Assembly: GCF_001019615.1 (NCBI RefSeq)
Contig: NZ_JNBQ01000010.1
Span: 1-64,000, forward strand
Length of the DNA: 64,000 bases
Source: Cellulosimicrobium funkei
GTDB taxonomy: Bacteria > Actinomycetota > Actinomycetes > Actinomycetales > Cellulomonadaceae
Direction of reading: 5' to 3'
The stretch's first letter is position 1. Every line of letters starts with the position of its first letter. Below, piece after piece: positions 32,128 through 40,848 of this stretch. The notes below the pieces were generated by a model, which was given only the letters and a program-made list of their open reading frames with translations, made no database searches and had not been told where the DNA came from. The position numbers and the translations under genes were made by a program.

Positions 32128-32157
32128 TTGGAAGGTGTCATTCGGAACCCCTAGGGT
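32128..32157 (+). promoter_or_regulatory. candidate promoter of the surface-protein gene
   Basis: TTGGAA (32128-32133) and TAGGGT (32152-32157) are spaced by 18 bp and lie about 125 bp before the start codon at 32281. The area is locally less GC-rich, which helps the call. Confidence 0.55.
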
Positions 32158-32280
32158 CGCCTCGACCCTGCCGCGCTCCCCGACGCCCGTGGAGCAGCCT
32201 GACAGCACGGACCACGGGCGACGGAGTCCGCCCGCAGTAAGTCAGCGCCGCTAGCGAACCCTCGACCTGGAGCCGACACC

Positions 32281-33645
32281 ATGCGCCTTCACCCCGCGCG
32301 CCCCCGCGGAATCCCCCTGCTCGCGCTCACCGCGCTCGCCCTGACGACCGTCGGCCTCGCCGCGCCCGCGACCGCCGCCCCGTTGGCTGCCGCGCCGACG
32401 CTCACCGCCGACGACGTCTGCACCGCGGACCCGTCCACGCGACCGGTCGGCGTGTACGAGCTCACCGCCGTGGAGGACGCGGGAGTCGGCATCTGGGCGG
32501 GGGGCGGGCTCACCGTCACGACGGCGACCGAGCTCGAGGGCCGTGTCGTCGTGGGCGGGGACGCCGACCTCTCCGGGGCCGGGAGCCTCAACGTCGGGAC
32601 CGCGGGGGGCGGCGGCTCGGCCATCACCCCGGCCGGCGGGACCGACATGCTCGTCGTCGGCGGCGACCTCGCGACCGCGACGAACACCCAGGTGGGCTTC
32701 CACGCGTCGAGCGGCGGCAACGTCGTCGTCGGCGGCGAGATCACCGGCGCGACCCCGAGCACCGAGAGCCGCAACGTCCCGGGCCGCCCGGGCACCGTCA
32801 CGCAGGGCGTCGGCCGCGACGCCGCGCTGCGCCCCTACACCGCGCTCCCCGGGCTCGTCACGGGCATGGCGGCCGACGCCGCCGACGGTGCCGTCGCCGC
32901 CACGCCCCGCGACGGGATCCTGACGCTCGAGGCGGGCGCGCGGTACACGCTCACGGCCTCCCAGGCCTCCACCCTGACGACGCTGTACGTCACCGGGAGC
33001 GGTCCGGTGCTCCTCACCGTCACCGGCACCACCGTCGACGTGCCGCGGCTCCAGCACGTCGAGTACGGGGGCGTGCGCGTCTACCAGGCCGCCCAGCACC
33101 TGTCGGCGCACTTCCTGTGGAGCTTCCCGGACGCGACGCAGGTGACGCTCGGCACGAACGACCAGTTCCCCGGGACGATCGTCGTCCCCCGCACGGACGC
33201 GACCCTCACCGTCGCGACCTCGACCAACGGGCGCATCCTGTCGAACGGCGCCGTCTCCTACACCGGCGGCGCCGGGATCGAGCACCACAACTACCCGTTC
33301 GCCGGCCCGTGCGAGACGACGCCGCTGGTCGAGGAGCCCAAGCCGGAGCCGTCGCCGGAGGGCCCCAACCCGGGCGAGGGCGTGACCACGCCGCCGACGT
33401 CCGAGGAGACCCCGGTCGCCGAGGAACCGGGAGAGCCCTCGCCGGAGTCGACACCGGCCGCCGAGAACTCGGCGACGCCGAGCCCTGAGGCGCCCTCCAC
33501 GTCCGCCGAGCCGGGCGACGACACGCCGGAGAGCGGCCTCGCGACGACGGGCGCCTCGGTCGTCGTGCTGGCCGTGGTGGCCGCGCTGCTGCTCGCCGGG
33601 GGCGCGACGATCCTCGTCGTCGCACGTCGGCGCGCGACGAGCTGA
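32281..33645 (+). CDS. choice-of-anchor A surface protein with LATTG sorting signal
   Basis: This 454-aa secreted protein has a signal peptide at residues 1-33 (basic start, hydrophobic core, ATAA cleavage region). A choice-of-anchor A domain follows to about 347, with ELEGRVVVGGDADLSG, VVGGDLATATN, TIVVPRTDATLTV and a terminal HHNYPFAGPC. A Pro/Glu/Thr-rich stalk (350-418) leads to LATTG at 420-424, then a membrane segment and an RRR tail. LAxTG is the type recognised by class E sortases, so covalent cell-wall anchoring is likely. The ligand is unknown. The ribosome site is GGAG, 8 bases upstream. Confidence 0.88.
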   Translation: MRLHPARPRGIPLLALTALALTTVGLAAPATAAPLAAAPTLTADDVCTADPSTRPVGVYELTAVEDAGVGIWAGGGLTVTTATELEGRVVVGGDADLSGAGSLNVGTAGGGGSAITPAGGTDMLVVGGDLATATNTQVGFHASSGGNVVVGGEITGATPSTESRNVPGRPGTVTQGVGRDAALRPYTALPGLVTGMAADAADGAVAATPRDGILTLEAGARYTLTASQASTLTTLYVTGSGPVLLTVTGTTVDVPRLQHVEYGGVRVYQAAQHLSAHFLWSFPDATQVTLGTNDQFPGTIVVPRTDATLTVATSTNGRILSNGAVSYTGGAGIEHHNYPFAGPCETTPLVEEPKPEPSPEGPNPGEGVTTPPTSEETPVAEEPGEPSPESTPAAENSATPSPEAPSTSAEPGDDTPESGLATTGASVVVLAVVAALLLAGGATILVVARRRATS

Positions 33646-33660
33646 CGCTCCCAGCACGCA

Positions 33661-33696
33661 CCGAGGGCCCGGCAGGGCGACCTGCCGGGCCCTCGG
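33661..33696. terminator. bidirectional terminator between surface-protein gene and pcp
   Basis: A perfect 16-bp stem (arms 33661-33676 and 33681-33696) closed by a GCGA tetraloop starts 15 bp after the surface-protein stop and 17 bp past the convergent pcp stop. Confidence 0.8.
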
Positions 33697-33712
33697 CGTC
33701 CCTGCGCCGCGC

Positions 33713-34330
33713 TCAGCTCTCCGTGCCGCCCGCGAGGACCGGCTCGGGGGTACCGAGGAGCGCGTGCCGCACGACGGCGGCCACGGCGGATACCTGATCG
33801 TCGATCGGGACGACGTCGGACCCGGGGACGTGGACGAAACCGGCACGCCGCCCCGGCCCGAGACCCCAGTGGTGCATGAGGGCGTAGAAGACGTCGTTGC
33901 ACACGTAGGTTCCCGCGGTGCTCGACACCGCCACCGGCACACCCGCCGCGCGGATCTCCGCGAGCGACGCCTTGAGCGGGAGCGTCGACCAGTACCCGAC
34001 CGGACCTCCCTCCGCGACGGGGACGTCCACCGGACGGTCGCCGGCGTTGTCGGGGATGCGCGCGTCGCGCACGTTCACCGCGACCCGTTCGAGGCGCACG
34101 CCCGGCGCACCGCCCGCCAGGCCGAGCGCCACGACGACGTCGGGCTCGTGCTCACGGATCGCCGCGTCGAGCATCGGCCACGCCCCGGCGAAGGTCACGG
34201 GGAGCCGGACGGCGACCACCCGGTCGCCCACGAGCTCCTCCCCGCGCTCGGCGAGTCGCGCGGCCGTCTCCCACGACGGGTTCGCGAGGGCACCGTCGAA
34301 CGGCTCGAACCCGCTGACGACGACGGTCAC
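33713..34330 (-). CDS. pcp: pyroglutamyl-peptidase I
   Basis: This cysteine peptidase removes N-terminal pyroglutamate. The 205-aa protein has the family start VVVSGFEPFDGALANPSW, the Glu region LGLAGGAPGVRLERVAVN, the catalytic Cys in GTYVCNDVFYALMHH, and the His in GFVHVPGS. All three catalytic positions are present. The GTG start overlaps the coaE stop by 4 bp, so the two are coupled. Confidence 0.92.
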   Translation of the reverse strand: MTVVVSGFEPFDGALANPSWETAARLAERGEELVGDRVVAVRLPVTFAGAWPMLDAAIREHEPDVVVALGLAGGAPGVRLERVAVNVRDARIPDNAGDRPVDVPVAEGGPVGYWSTLPLKASLAEIRAAGVPVAVSSTAGTYVCNDVFYALMHHWGLGPGRRAGFVHVPGSDVVPIDDQVSAVAAVVRHALLGTPEPVLAGGTES

Positions 34331-34968
34331 GCCTCGTGCTCCTCGATCTCGGCCTGGACCTCGGCGTCGACCTCGGCGCGGACCCGCACCCAGAGCTCGT
34401 CGACCTGCTCGCGCAGCGCCTCCGGCGAGCCGGAGCCGTCGAGGGTCACGTCCGCCGCGGCGAGCCGCGCCGCGTCGTCCGCCTGGGCCGCGAGGCGCGC
34501 GCGGGCCTCGTCCTCGCTCAGTCCTCGCCCCTCGACGAGCCGCCCGACCCGCACGTCCACGGGCGTGTGCACGACCACGACGCAGTGGAAGCGCGCGCGG
34601 TCGCCCGTCTCGACGAGGAGCGGGATGTCGTGCACGACGACGGCTCGCGGGTCGGCCGCTCCTGCCGCCGCCTCGTGCTCGGCGGCGAGCCGGCGCACCT
34701 CCGGGTGGACGATCGCGTTGAGGCGTTCGCGGGCGGCGTCGTCGCCGAACACGACGCGACCGAGCGCAGCGCGGTCGAGTGCGCCGTCGGCGTCGAGGAC
34801 GCCCGGCCCGAACGCCTCGACGACCTCGTCGAGGCCGACCGTCCCGGGCGCGACCGCGTCGCGGGAGAGCGCGTCGTAGTCCACGACGACGGCGCCGAGC
34901 TCGGCGAAGCGTGCGAGCGCGACGGACTTCCCCGCCGCGATTCCTCCGGTCAGGCCGATGCGAAACAT
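34327..34968 (-). CDS. coaE: dephospho-CoA kinase
   Basis: CoaE phosphorylates dephospho-CoA in the last step of coenzyme A synthesis. The 213-aa protein has the P-loop IGLTGGIAAGKSVAL, DYDALSRDAVAPGT, the lid region with HPEVRR, and VVVHDIPLLVE. ATG 34968 is preferred over 34977 because AGGA is 8 bases upstream of it. It lacks the extra C-terminal domain fused to CoaE in some actinobacteria. Confidence 0.94.
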   Translation of the reverse strand: MFRIGLTGGIAAGKSVALARFAELGAVVVDYDALSRDAVAPGTVGLDEVVEAFGPGVLDADGALDRAALGRVVFGDDAARERLNAIVHPEVRRLAAEHEAAAGAADPRAVVVHDIPLLVETGDRARFHCVVVVHTPVDVRVGRLVEGRGLSEDEARARLAAQADDAARLAAADVTLDGSGSPEALREQVDELWVRVRAEVDAEVQAEIEEHEA

Positions 34969-35042
34969 GCGCCCCATCCTGCCAGCCGGTAGGCGACCTC
35001 GCGCCGGGACGATCGACCTGGGAGGGACGGAGCGCTCAGCGC

Positions 35043-35585
35043 TCAGCCGTGCGCACCCCGCGGCTCGACCGCGCCGGCCGCCGGTCGGTCGCCGCCGCGC
35101 GCATCGTCCTGCCGCTCGCCCGCGACGGCACGCAGGAGCCGCAGGAGCTCGGCACGCTCGGCGGCGTCGAGGCGCGCGAGGAGCGTGCCGGCGCTCGACG
35201 AACGCTCCGCTCCCACCTGCGCGACGACCTCCCGCCCCCGCGGGGTGAGCTCGACGAGCGTCGCTCTCCGGTCGTGCGGGTCGGGGGTGCGCCGGACGAG
35301 ACCCGCCTGCTCGGCGTCGTCGACCTTGGACGTCACCGAGCGAGGGGCGACGTCCAGCGCGGACGCGACCGCACCGAGCCGGCAGGGCTCGTCGCATCGG
35401 GCGAGGAACCGCAGCATCCGGTACTGCCCGGGGGTGGTCCCCGCCGGCTGGGCACGCTCGCTGGCCTCGCGTCGTACGCTCCGGAGCGCCGCGTGCAGGA
35501 GCGCGAGGAACTCCCCTGCCTCGTCCGTCGAGGCCGGGTCGCCCACCGCGCCCGGTGCGGGGCGCGCGCTCGCATCGCTCGTCAC
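35043..35585 (-). CDS. MarR-family transcriptional regulator
   Basis: This 180-aa winged-helix repressor shows PGQYRMLRFLARCDEPCRLG, the recognition helix in ALDVAPRSVTSKVDDAEQAG, and the wing with DPHDRRATLVELTPRGREVV. I start at GTG 35585. The frame also opens at GTG 35648, but that codon lies inside a palindrome that looks like the operator. It is divergent from an ABC exporter gene, the usual layout for MarR control of drug efflux. The inducer is unknown. Confidence 0.88.
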   Translation of the reverse strand: MTSDASARPAPGAVGDPASTDEAGEFLALLHAALRSVRREASERAQPAGTTPGQYRMLRFLARCDEPCRLGAVASALDVAPRSVTSKVDDAEQAGLVRRTPDPHDRRATLVELTPRGREVVAQVGAERSSSAGTLLARLDAAERAELLRLLRAVAGERQDDARGGDRPAAGAVEPRGAHG

Positions 35586-35633
35586 GAGGCCGAGCGTACC
35601 CGGCAGGACGGGGTCTTGTTGAGAAAGCTCATT

Positions 35634-35648
35634 GTGAGTTAGACTCAC
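35634..35648. promoter_or_regulatory. candidate MarR operator between marR and the ABC exporter gene
   Basis: GTGAGT-TAG-ACTCAC is a perfect inverted repeat with a 3-bp centre. A further CTCA half-site at 35628-35631 repeats the TGAG/CTCA unit. TTGTTG (35616-35621) and TAGACT (35640-35645), 18 bp apart, are promoter-like, so bound repressor would cover the -10 region of the exporter gene. Confidence 0.65.
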
Positions 35649-35756
35649 TATCGTTGTCGCGCGAGCGGTCCATGCGACCGAGTCCCCCAGCCGGCCGCGC
35701 CGGCCGGCGCCACGCCGCCGCGGACGACCGCGCCCCTCCCCTATCCAGGAGGCCCC

Positions 35757-37709
35757 ATGTCTTTCACCTCACCTCTCCCCGGCTCGGGCGGCGGGCGCGG
35801 CATGCGCTCGTTCCGCCAGGACTCCTCCGTCGCGTCCCGGCGGCTGCATCGCGGCACGATCCGACGCGTCCTCACGTTCGCCCGGCCCTACCGCCGCCAG
35901 CTCGCCGCCTTCCTCGTGCTCATCTCGATCGATGCCGCCGCGGGCGCGGCCACGCCGCTGCTGTTCCAGCGCATCATCGACGACGGCATCACCGCCGGCG
36001 ACGTCGGCGTCGTCGTCACGCTCTCGCTCGTCGCCGCCGGGCTCGCGATCCTCTCCGGCGCCCTCGGCGTCGCCCAGCGCTGGTTCTCCTCGCGCATCGG
36101 CGAGGGCCTCATCGTCGACCTGCGCACCGCCGTCTTCGACCACGTGCAGCGCATGCCGCTCGCCTTCTTCAGCCGGACCCGCACCGGCGCGCTCGTCCAG
36201 CGGCTCAACGGCGACGTCCTCGGCGCGCAGCAGGCCTTCACGTCGACGCTCTCCAACGTCTTCTCGAACCTCCTCACCGTCGTGTTCGTCCTCGCCGCGA
36301 TGCTCTCCATGTCCTGGCAGCTCACGCTCCTCGCCCTGACCCTGCTGCCCGCGTTCGTGCTCCCGGCCCGCTGGGTCGGCAAGCGCCTCGCCGCGATCAC
36401 GCGCGAGAGCTACGAGCTCAACGCCGAGGCTGCGCAGACCATGAACGAGCGGTTCAACGTCGCAGGCGCCCACCTTGTCAAGGTCTTCGGCGACCCCGCG
36501 CGCGAGTCGTCGCGGTTCGCCGCCCAGGCCGGCCGCGTGCGCGACATCGGCGTGAAGCAGGCCATGTACGGCACCGTCTTCCGCGTCGGCCTCACCGTCG
36601 TCGCCTCCGTCGCCGTGGCGATCGTCTACGGGCTCGGCGGTGTCATGGCGATCTCGGGCTCGCTCACGGTCGGCACGGTCGTCGCGCTCACCGCCTACCT
36701 CGGGCGCCTCTACGGCCCGCTGACGGCCATGTCCAACGTCCAGGTCGACGTCATGACCGCCCTCGTGAGCTTCGAGCGTGTGCTCGAGGTGCTCGACCTC
36801 GAGCCGACCGTCACGGACGCGCCCGGCGCCGACGACCTCGCCGACGACCTCGAGAAGGGCGGCGCGAGCCTCGAGCTCGACAGCGTGACGTTCCGCTACC
36901 CGGGCGCCGCCGAGGTCTCCCTCGCCTCGCTCGAGTCGGTCGCCGTCGAGGGGGCCGACCCCACGACCGACACGCTGCGCGACGTCTCGTTCTCCGTCCC
37001 CGCGGGGGCGATGGTCGCCCTCGTCGGCTCGTCCGGCGCGGGCAAGACGACCGTGTCGCAGCTCGTGACGCGCATGTACGACCCGACCTCCGGGCACGTG
37101 CGGATCGCGGGGCGCGACCTGCGCGAGGTCACGCAGGAGAGCCTGCACGACGCCGTCGGCGTGGTCACGCAGGAGGCCCACCTCTTCCACGACTCCATCG
37201 CGGAGAACCTCCGGTACGCCAGGCCTGACGCGACCGACGCCGAGCTCGAGGCCGCGCTGCGGCGCGCGCACGTGTGGGACGTCGTCGCGGCGCTGCCGTC
37301 GGGGATGGAGACCGTGGTCGGCGACCGCGGCTACCGGATGTCCGGCGGGGAGCGCCAGCGCCTGGCCATCGCGCGCGTGTTCCTCAAGGCGCCGCGGCTC
37401 GTCGTCCTCGACGAGGCGACGGCGCACCTCGACTCCGGCTCGGAGGCCGCGGTCCAGGCCGCGCTCGCCGAGGCGCTGCGCGGGCGCACGTCGCTCGTCA
37501 TCGCGCACCGTCTCTCGACCGTGCGCGAGGCGGACCTCATCGTCGTCCTCGACGCGGGGCGCGTGGTCGAGACCGGCACGCACACCGAGCTGCTCGCCCG
37601 CAGCGGCCGGTACGCCGCGCTCTACCGGACGCAGTTCGCGGACTCGCCCGCGCCGTCGGACCCCGACCCGGCCGGCGCGTCCGCTGAGCCGGCGACCGCC
37701 ACGGCCTGA
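35757..37709 (+). CDS. ABC exporter, fused membrane and ATPase domains
   Basis: This 650-aa half-transporter of the MsbA/LmrA type has six membrane helices (about residues 45-330) and then an ATPase domain with Walker A GSSGAGKTTVSQL, Q-loop VVTQEAHLFHDS, signature MSGGERQR, Walker B RLVVLDEATAHLD and H-loop AHRLST. All catalytic residues are present, so it could work as a homodimer. A 35-aa Pro/Ala-rich tail ends it. The AGGAGG site is 6 bases before the ATG. Being divergent from a MarR gene, it is probably an inducible multidrug or lipid exporter. Confidence 0.92.
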   Translation: MSFTSPLPGSGGGRGMRSFRQDSSVASRRLHRGTIRRVLTFARPYRRQLAAFLVLISIDAAAGAATPLLFQRIIDDGITAGDVGVVVTLSLVAAGLAILSGALGVAQRWFSSRIGEGLIVDLRTAVFDHVQRMPLAFFSRTRTGALVQRLNGDVLGAQQAFTSTLSNVFSNLLTVVFVLAAMLSMSWQLTLLALTLLPAFVLPARWVGKRLAAITRESYELNAEAAQTMNERFNVAGAHLVKVFGDPARESSRFAAQAGRVRDIGVKQAMYGTVFRVGLTVVASVAVAIVYGLGGVMAISGSLTVGTVVALTAYLGRLYGPLTAMSNVQVDVMTALVSFERVLEVLDLEPTVTDAPGADDLADDLEKGGASLELDSVTFRYPGAAEVSLASLESVAVEGADPTTDTLRDVSFSVPAGAMVALVGSSGAGKTTVSQLVTRMYDPTSGHVRIAGRDLREVTQESLHDAVGVVTQEAHLFHDSIAENLRYARPDATDAELEAALRRAHVWDVVAALPSGMETVVGDRGYRMSGGERQRLAIARVFLKAPRLVVLDEATAHLDSGSEAAVQAALAEALRGRTSLVIAHRLSTVREADLIVVLDAGRVVETGTHTELLARSGRYAALYRTQFADSPAPSDPDPAGASAEPATATA

Positions 37710-37825
37710 CGCCCTGATCGCCGACCAGGCGATCCCGCACCGCCTAGCAGGCGGTCTCGGCTCGTCCGCGGCCACCGACGGACCGGGACGACCTGTTCGG
37801 CACCGGACGCGGCCGTCGGGAACGG

Positions 37826-37861
37826 CGAAGGCCCGCCACCCCTGGGGGTGGCGGGCCTTCG
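37826..37861. terminator. bidirectional terminator between ABC exporter gene and rpsA
   Basis: A perfect 16-bp stem with a 4-nt loop (arms 37826-37841 and 37846-37861) stands between two convergent genes. It is followed by mixed sequence rather than a T tract. Confidence 0.8.
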
Positions 37862-37907
37862 TGCGACCTGCGACGTCTCCGCCGGAGCGGCGGAGGGCGT
37901 CAGGAGA

Positions 37908-39392
37908 TCAGTTGCCGGTGAGCTTCTCGCGCAGCGCGGCGAGCGCCTCGTCCGACGCGAGCGTGCCCGTCGCCTCGGCGGCCGGGGCCGACGAGTAGGA
38001 CGTGCTGCTCGAGGACGACGACGAGCTCGACGAGCCCGAGTCGCCCGACGCGGCGTCGAAGTCGGCCTTGACGGCCTCGGCGACCTGCTTGCGGTGGGCC
38101 TCCCAGCGCTCGTGCGCCTTGGCGTACTCCGCCTCCCAGGCCTCGCGCTGCGTCTCGAAGCCCTCGAGCCACTCGTTGGTCTCCGGGTCGAAGCCCTCGG
38201 GGTACTTGTAGTTCCCCTGCTCGTCGTACTCGGCGGCCATGCCGTAGAGCGCGGGGTCGAAGTCGTCCGACTCCGGGTCCACGCCCTCGTTGGCCTGCTT
38301 GAGCGAGAGCGAGATGCGGCGACGCTCGAGGTCGATGTCGATGACCTTGACGAAGACCTCGTCACCGACGTTGACGACCTGCTCCGGCAGCTCGACGTGG
38401 CGCACGGCCAGCTCCGAGATGTGCACGAGGCCCTCGATGCCGTCCTCGACGCGCACGAACGCACCGAACGGGACGAGCTTGGTGACCTTGCCCGGCACGA
38501 CCTGACCGATCGCGTGGGTCCGGGCGAACGTCTGCCACGGGTCCTCCTGCGTCGCCTTCAGCGACAGCGAGACGCGCTCGCGGTCGAAGTCGACGTCCAG
38601 GACCTCGACCGTGACCTCCTGGCCGACCTCGACGACCTCGGAGGGGTGGTCGATGTGCTTCCAGGAGAGCTCGGAGACGTGCACGAGGCCGTCGACGCCG
38701 CCGAGGTCCACGAACGCACCGAAGTTGACGATCGAGGAGACGACACCGGGGCGCACCTGGCCCTTCTGCAGCGTCTGCAGGAAGGTGGAGCGGACCTCGG
38801 ACTGCGTCTGCTCGAGCCAGGCACGGCGCGAGAGGACGACGTTGTTGCGGTTCTTGTCGAGCTCGATGATCTTCGCCTCGATCTCCTTGCCGACGTACGG
38901 CTGGAGGTCGCGGACGCGACGCATCTCCACGAGGGAGGCCGGGAGGAAGCCACGGAGGCCGATGTCGAGGATGAGACCACCCTTGACGACCTCGATGACG
39001 GTGCCGGTGACGACGCCGTCCTCCTCCTTGATCTTCTCGATCGTGCCCCAGGCGCGCTCGTACTGCGCACGCTTCTTGGACAGGATCAGACGGCCTTCCT
39101 TGTCCTCCTTCTGGAGGACGAGGGCCTCGACCGCGTCGCCGACGTTGACGACCTCACCGGGGTCCACGTCGTGCTTGATGGACAGCTCGCGGGAGGGGAT
39201 GACGCCCTCGGTCTTGTAGCCGATGTCGAGGAGGACCTCGTCGCGGTCCACCTTGACGATCGTGCCTTCGACGATGTCGCCGTCGTTGAAGTACTTGATG
39301 GTCGCGTCAACGGCGGCGAGGAAGTCCTCCTCGGTGCCGATGTCGTTGACGGCAACCTGGGGTGCGGACTTCGCGGGGGTAGAGATGGTCAT
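37908..39392 (-). CDS. rpsA: 30S ribosomal protein S1
   Basis: Ribosomal protein S1 binds mRNA during translation initiation. The 494-aa protein has four S1 RNA-binding domains (from about residue 36 to 375; for example GDIVEGTIVKVDRDEVLLDI, and the paired DGLVHVSELSWKHI and EGLVHISELAVRHV), the usual number in actinobacteria. The C-terminus contains a run of about ten Ser residues. ATG 39392 (MTISTPAKSAPQ) is chosen; the open frame upstream is not conserved. It has its own strong promoter downstream of pfkA. Confidence 0.96.
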   Translation of the reverse strand: MTISTPAKSAPQVAVNDIGTEEDFLAAVDATIKYFNDGDIVEGTIVKVDRDEVLLDIGYKTEGVIPSRELSIKHDVDPGEVVNVGDAVEALVLQKEDKEGRLILSKKRAQYERAWGTIEKIKEEDGVVTGTVIEVVKGGLILDIGLRGFLPASLVEMRRVRDLQPYVGKEIEAKIIELDKNRNNVVLSRRAWLEQTQSEVRSTFLQTLQKGQVRPGVVSSIVNFGAFVDLGGVDGLVHVSELSWKHIDHPSEVVEVGQEVTVEVLDVDFDRERVSLSLKATQEDPWQTFARTHAIGQVVPGKVTKLVPFGAFVRVEDGIEGLVHISELAVRHVELPEQVVNVGDEVFVKVIDIDLERRRISLSLKQANEGVDPESDDFDPALYGMAAEYDEQGNYKYPEGFDPETNEWLEGFETQREAWEAEYAKAHERWEAHRKQVAEAVKADFDAASGDSGSSSSSSSSSSTSYSSAPAAEATGTLASDEALAALREKLTGN

Positions 39393-39525
39393 TGAGTTCG
39401 ATGCTCCGATGCGGACAGGTGTAGTCGAGCGGGTAGGGTTCTCGGCGCGCCGCTGCCGCTGACCCGTGGACGTCATGGTTGGCGTCGTGATCCGGGACGA
39501 AGGCAGGCGCAACGCACCGCCGTCC

Positions 39526-39555
39526 ACCTTATCCGGGTGTCACCCCGGTGGTCAA
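39526..39555 (-). promoter_or_regulatory. promoter of rpsA
   Basis: The minus strand has TTGACC (39555-39550), an 18-bp spacer and TAAGGT (39531-39526), a good fit to a vegetative promoter and the best in the window. The spacer contains an imperfect palindrome. The predicted leader is about 125 nt. Confidence 0.7.
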
Positions 39556-39595
39556 CGCGGCGCCGGAGGCCGCGCAGGCTTCACCCGTTCCCGCG

Positions 39596-40621
39596 TCAGG
39601 CGAGCACGCGCGCGACGCGCAGCAGCTCCTCGGGCACGCGCTTGGGACGCCCGGCCACCTCCGCCAGCGACACGAGCTTCACGCGCTCCCCGCGCAGCGC
39701 CGTCATCACGCCCGACGTCCCCGCGCTCACGGCGTCGACGGCGGCGACGCCGAACCGGCTGCCGAGGATGCGGTCGGTGGGCGTGGGCTCGCCACCGCGC
39801 TGCACGTGCCCGAGCACCGTGAGCCGCGTGTCGAACCCCGTACGCTCCGCGATCTCCGCGCTCACGCGCTCTCCGATGGACCCCGCGACGATCTCGCCGA
39901 AGCGGCCGAGCTGCTGCGTGAACTCCATCGACGAGCCCTCGCGCGGGACGGCGCCCTCCGCGACGACGACGATCGAGAAGTTCGCGTGCGCCCGGTGCCG
40001 GTGCCGCAGGAACTTCACGAGCTGGTCGATGTCGAAGGGCTCCTCGGGGGCGAGGACGACCTCGGCACCACCCGCGATGCCGGAGTTCACCGCGATCCAC
40101 CCGGCGTGGCGGCCCATGACCTCGACGACCATGACGCGGTTGTGGCTCTCGGCCGTGGTGTGCACGCGGTCGAGGGCCTCGGTCGCGATGTTGACCGCGG
40201 TGTGGAAGCCGATGGACAGGTCCGTGCCCTCGACGTCGTTGTCGATCGTCTTGGGGATCGCGACGATCTTCACGCCCGCCTCGGCGACGCGGCTCGCGGC
40301 GTGCAGCGTGCCGTCGCCGCCGATGCAGATGAGCGCGTCGAGGTGCTCCGCCTCGACCGTCGCGAGCACGGCGTCCATGCTGCCGTCCTCCTCGCGCGGG
40401 TGGAACCGCGCCGTGCCGAGCAGCGTGCCGCCCACGGGGAGGACGTTCCGGATGTCCTGGCGGCCGAGGGGGTGCACGTCGCCGTCGACGACCCCGCGCC
40501 AGCCGTTGCGGAAGCCGATGATGGTGTGCCCGTACTCCCCCGTCCCCTGCTTGACCACGGCCCGGATCGCCGCGTTCAGGCCGGGGCAGTCGCCTCCGCC
40601 GGTGAGAAGTCCGATGCGCAC
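39596..40621 (-). CDS. pfkA: 6-phosphofructokinase, actinobacterial mixed-motif type
   Basis: This enzyme phosphorylates fructose 6-phosphate. The 341-aa protein has MRIGLLTGGGDCPGLNAAI, GGDGTLHAA, the catalytic PKTIDNDVEGTD, and MGRHAGWIA. The Gly in GGDGT (position 104 of the E. coli enzyme) marks ATP use, while the Lys in PKTIDND (position 124) is typical of the PPi-type clade. This pairing is known from ATP-dependent Streptomyces enzymes, so ATP is the likely donor. A 6-bp hairpin (39556-39574) follows the stop. A TAGGGT (40720-40715) may be its -10. Confidence 0.95.
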   Translation of the reverse strand: MRIGLLTGGGDCPGLNAAIRAVVKQGTGEYGHTIIGFRNGWRGVVDGDVHPLGRQDIRNVLPVGGTLLGTARFHPREEDGSMDAVLATVEAEHLDALICIGGDGTLHAASRVAEAGVKIVAIPKTIDNDVEGTDLSIGFHTAVNIATEALDRVHTTAESHNRVMVVEVMGRHAGWIAVNSGIAGGAEVVLAPEEPFDIDQLVKFLRHRHRAHANFSIVVVAEGAVPREGSSMEFTQQLGRFGEIVAGSIGERVSAEIAERTGFDTRLTVLGHVQRGGEPTPTDRILGSRFGVAAVDAVSAGTSGVMTALRGERVKLVSLAEVAGRPKRVPEELLRVARVLA

Positions 40622-40848
40622 CTGTTCCTCCGTCTCGTCGTCGCGTCGCGCGTCCTCGCGCGCGTGCCCGGCGTCGACGGAGGTGCCGACCTCCGCGGCA
40701 CCGCGTCGCCCTCAACCCTAGTCAACCCGGCGCCGTGGGTCACGGTCCGTCCCGGTCCTCGGGCACGCCGACGACCAAGGTCCCGAGCACCCGGGCCGTG
40801 CGGCGCGCGACGGCGCCGGGGAACGGCGCAGCCCGGGAGAATGGCCGC

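Noticed and set aside
31981-32130. LexA box upstream of uvrB
   Set aside because: No TCGAAC-N4-GTTCGA-like sequence on either strand; the TCGAC-containing bits lack the second half-site.
32034-32141. N-terminal extension of UvrB by 36 residues
   Set aside because: The family start [10 protein letters not shown] lies at 32033, and the extension is basic and unconserved.
35586-35648. Longer MarR protein starting at GTG 35648
   Set aside because: The codon is inside the perfect palindrome that looks like the operator, and the extra residues do not resemble the family.
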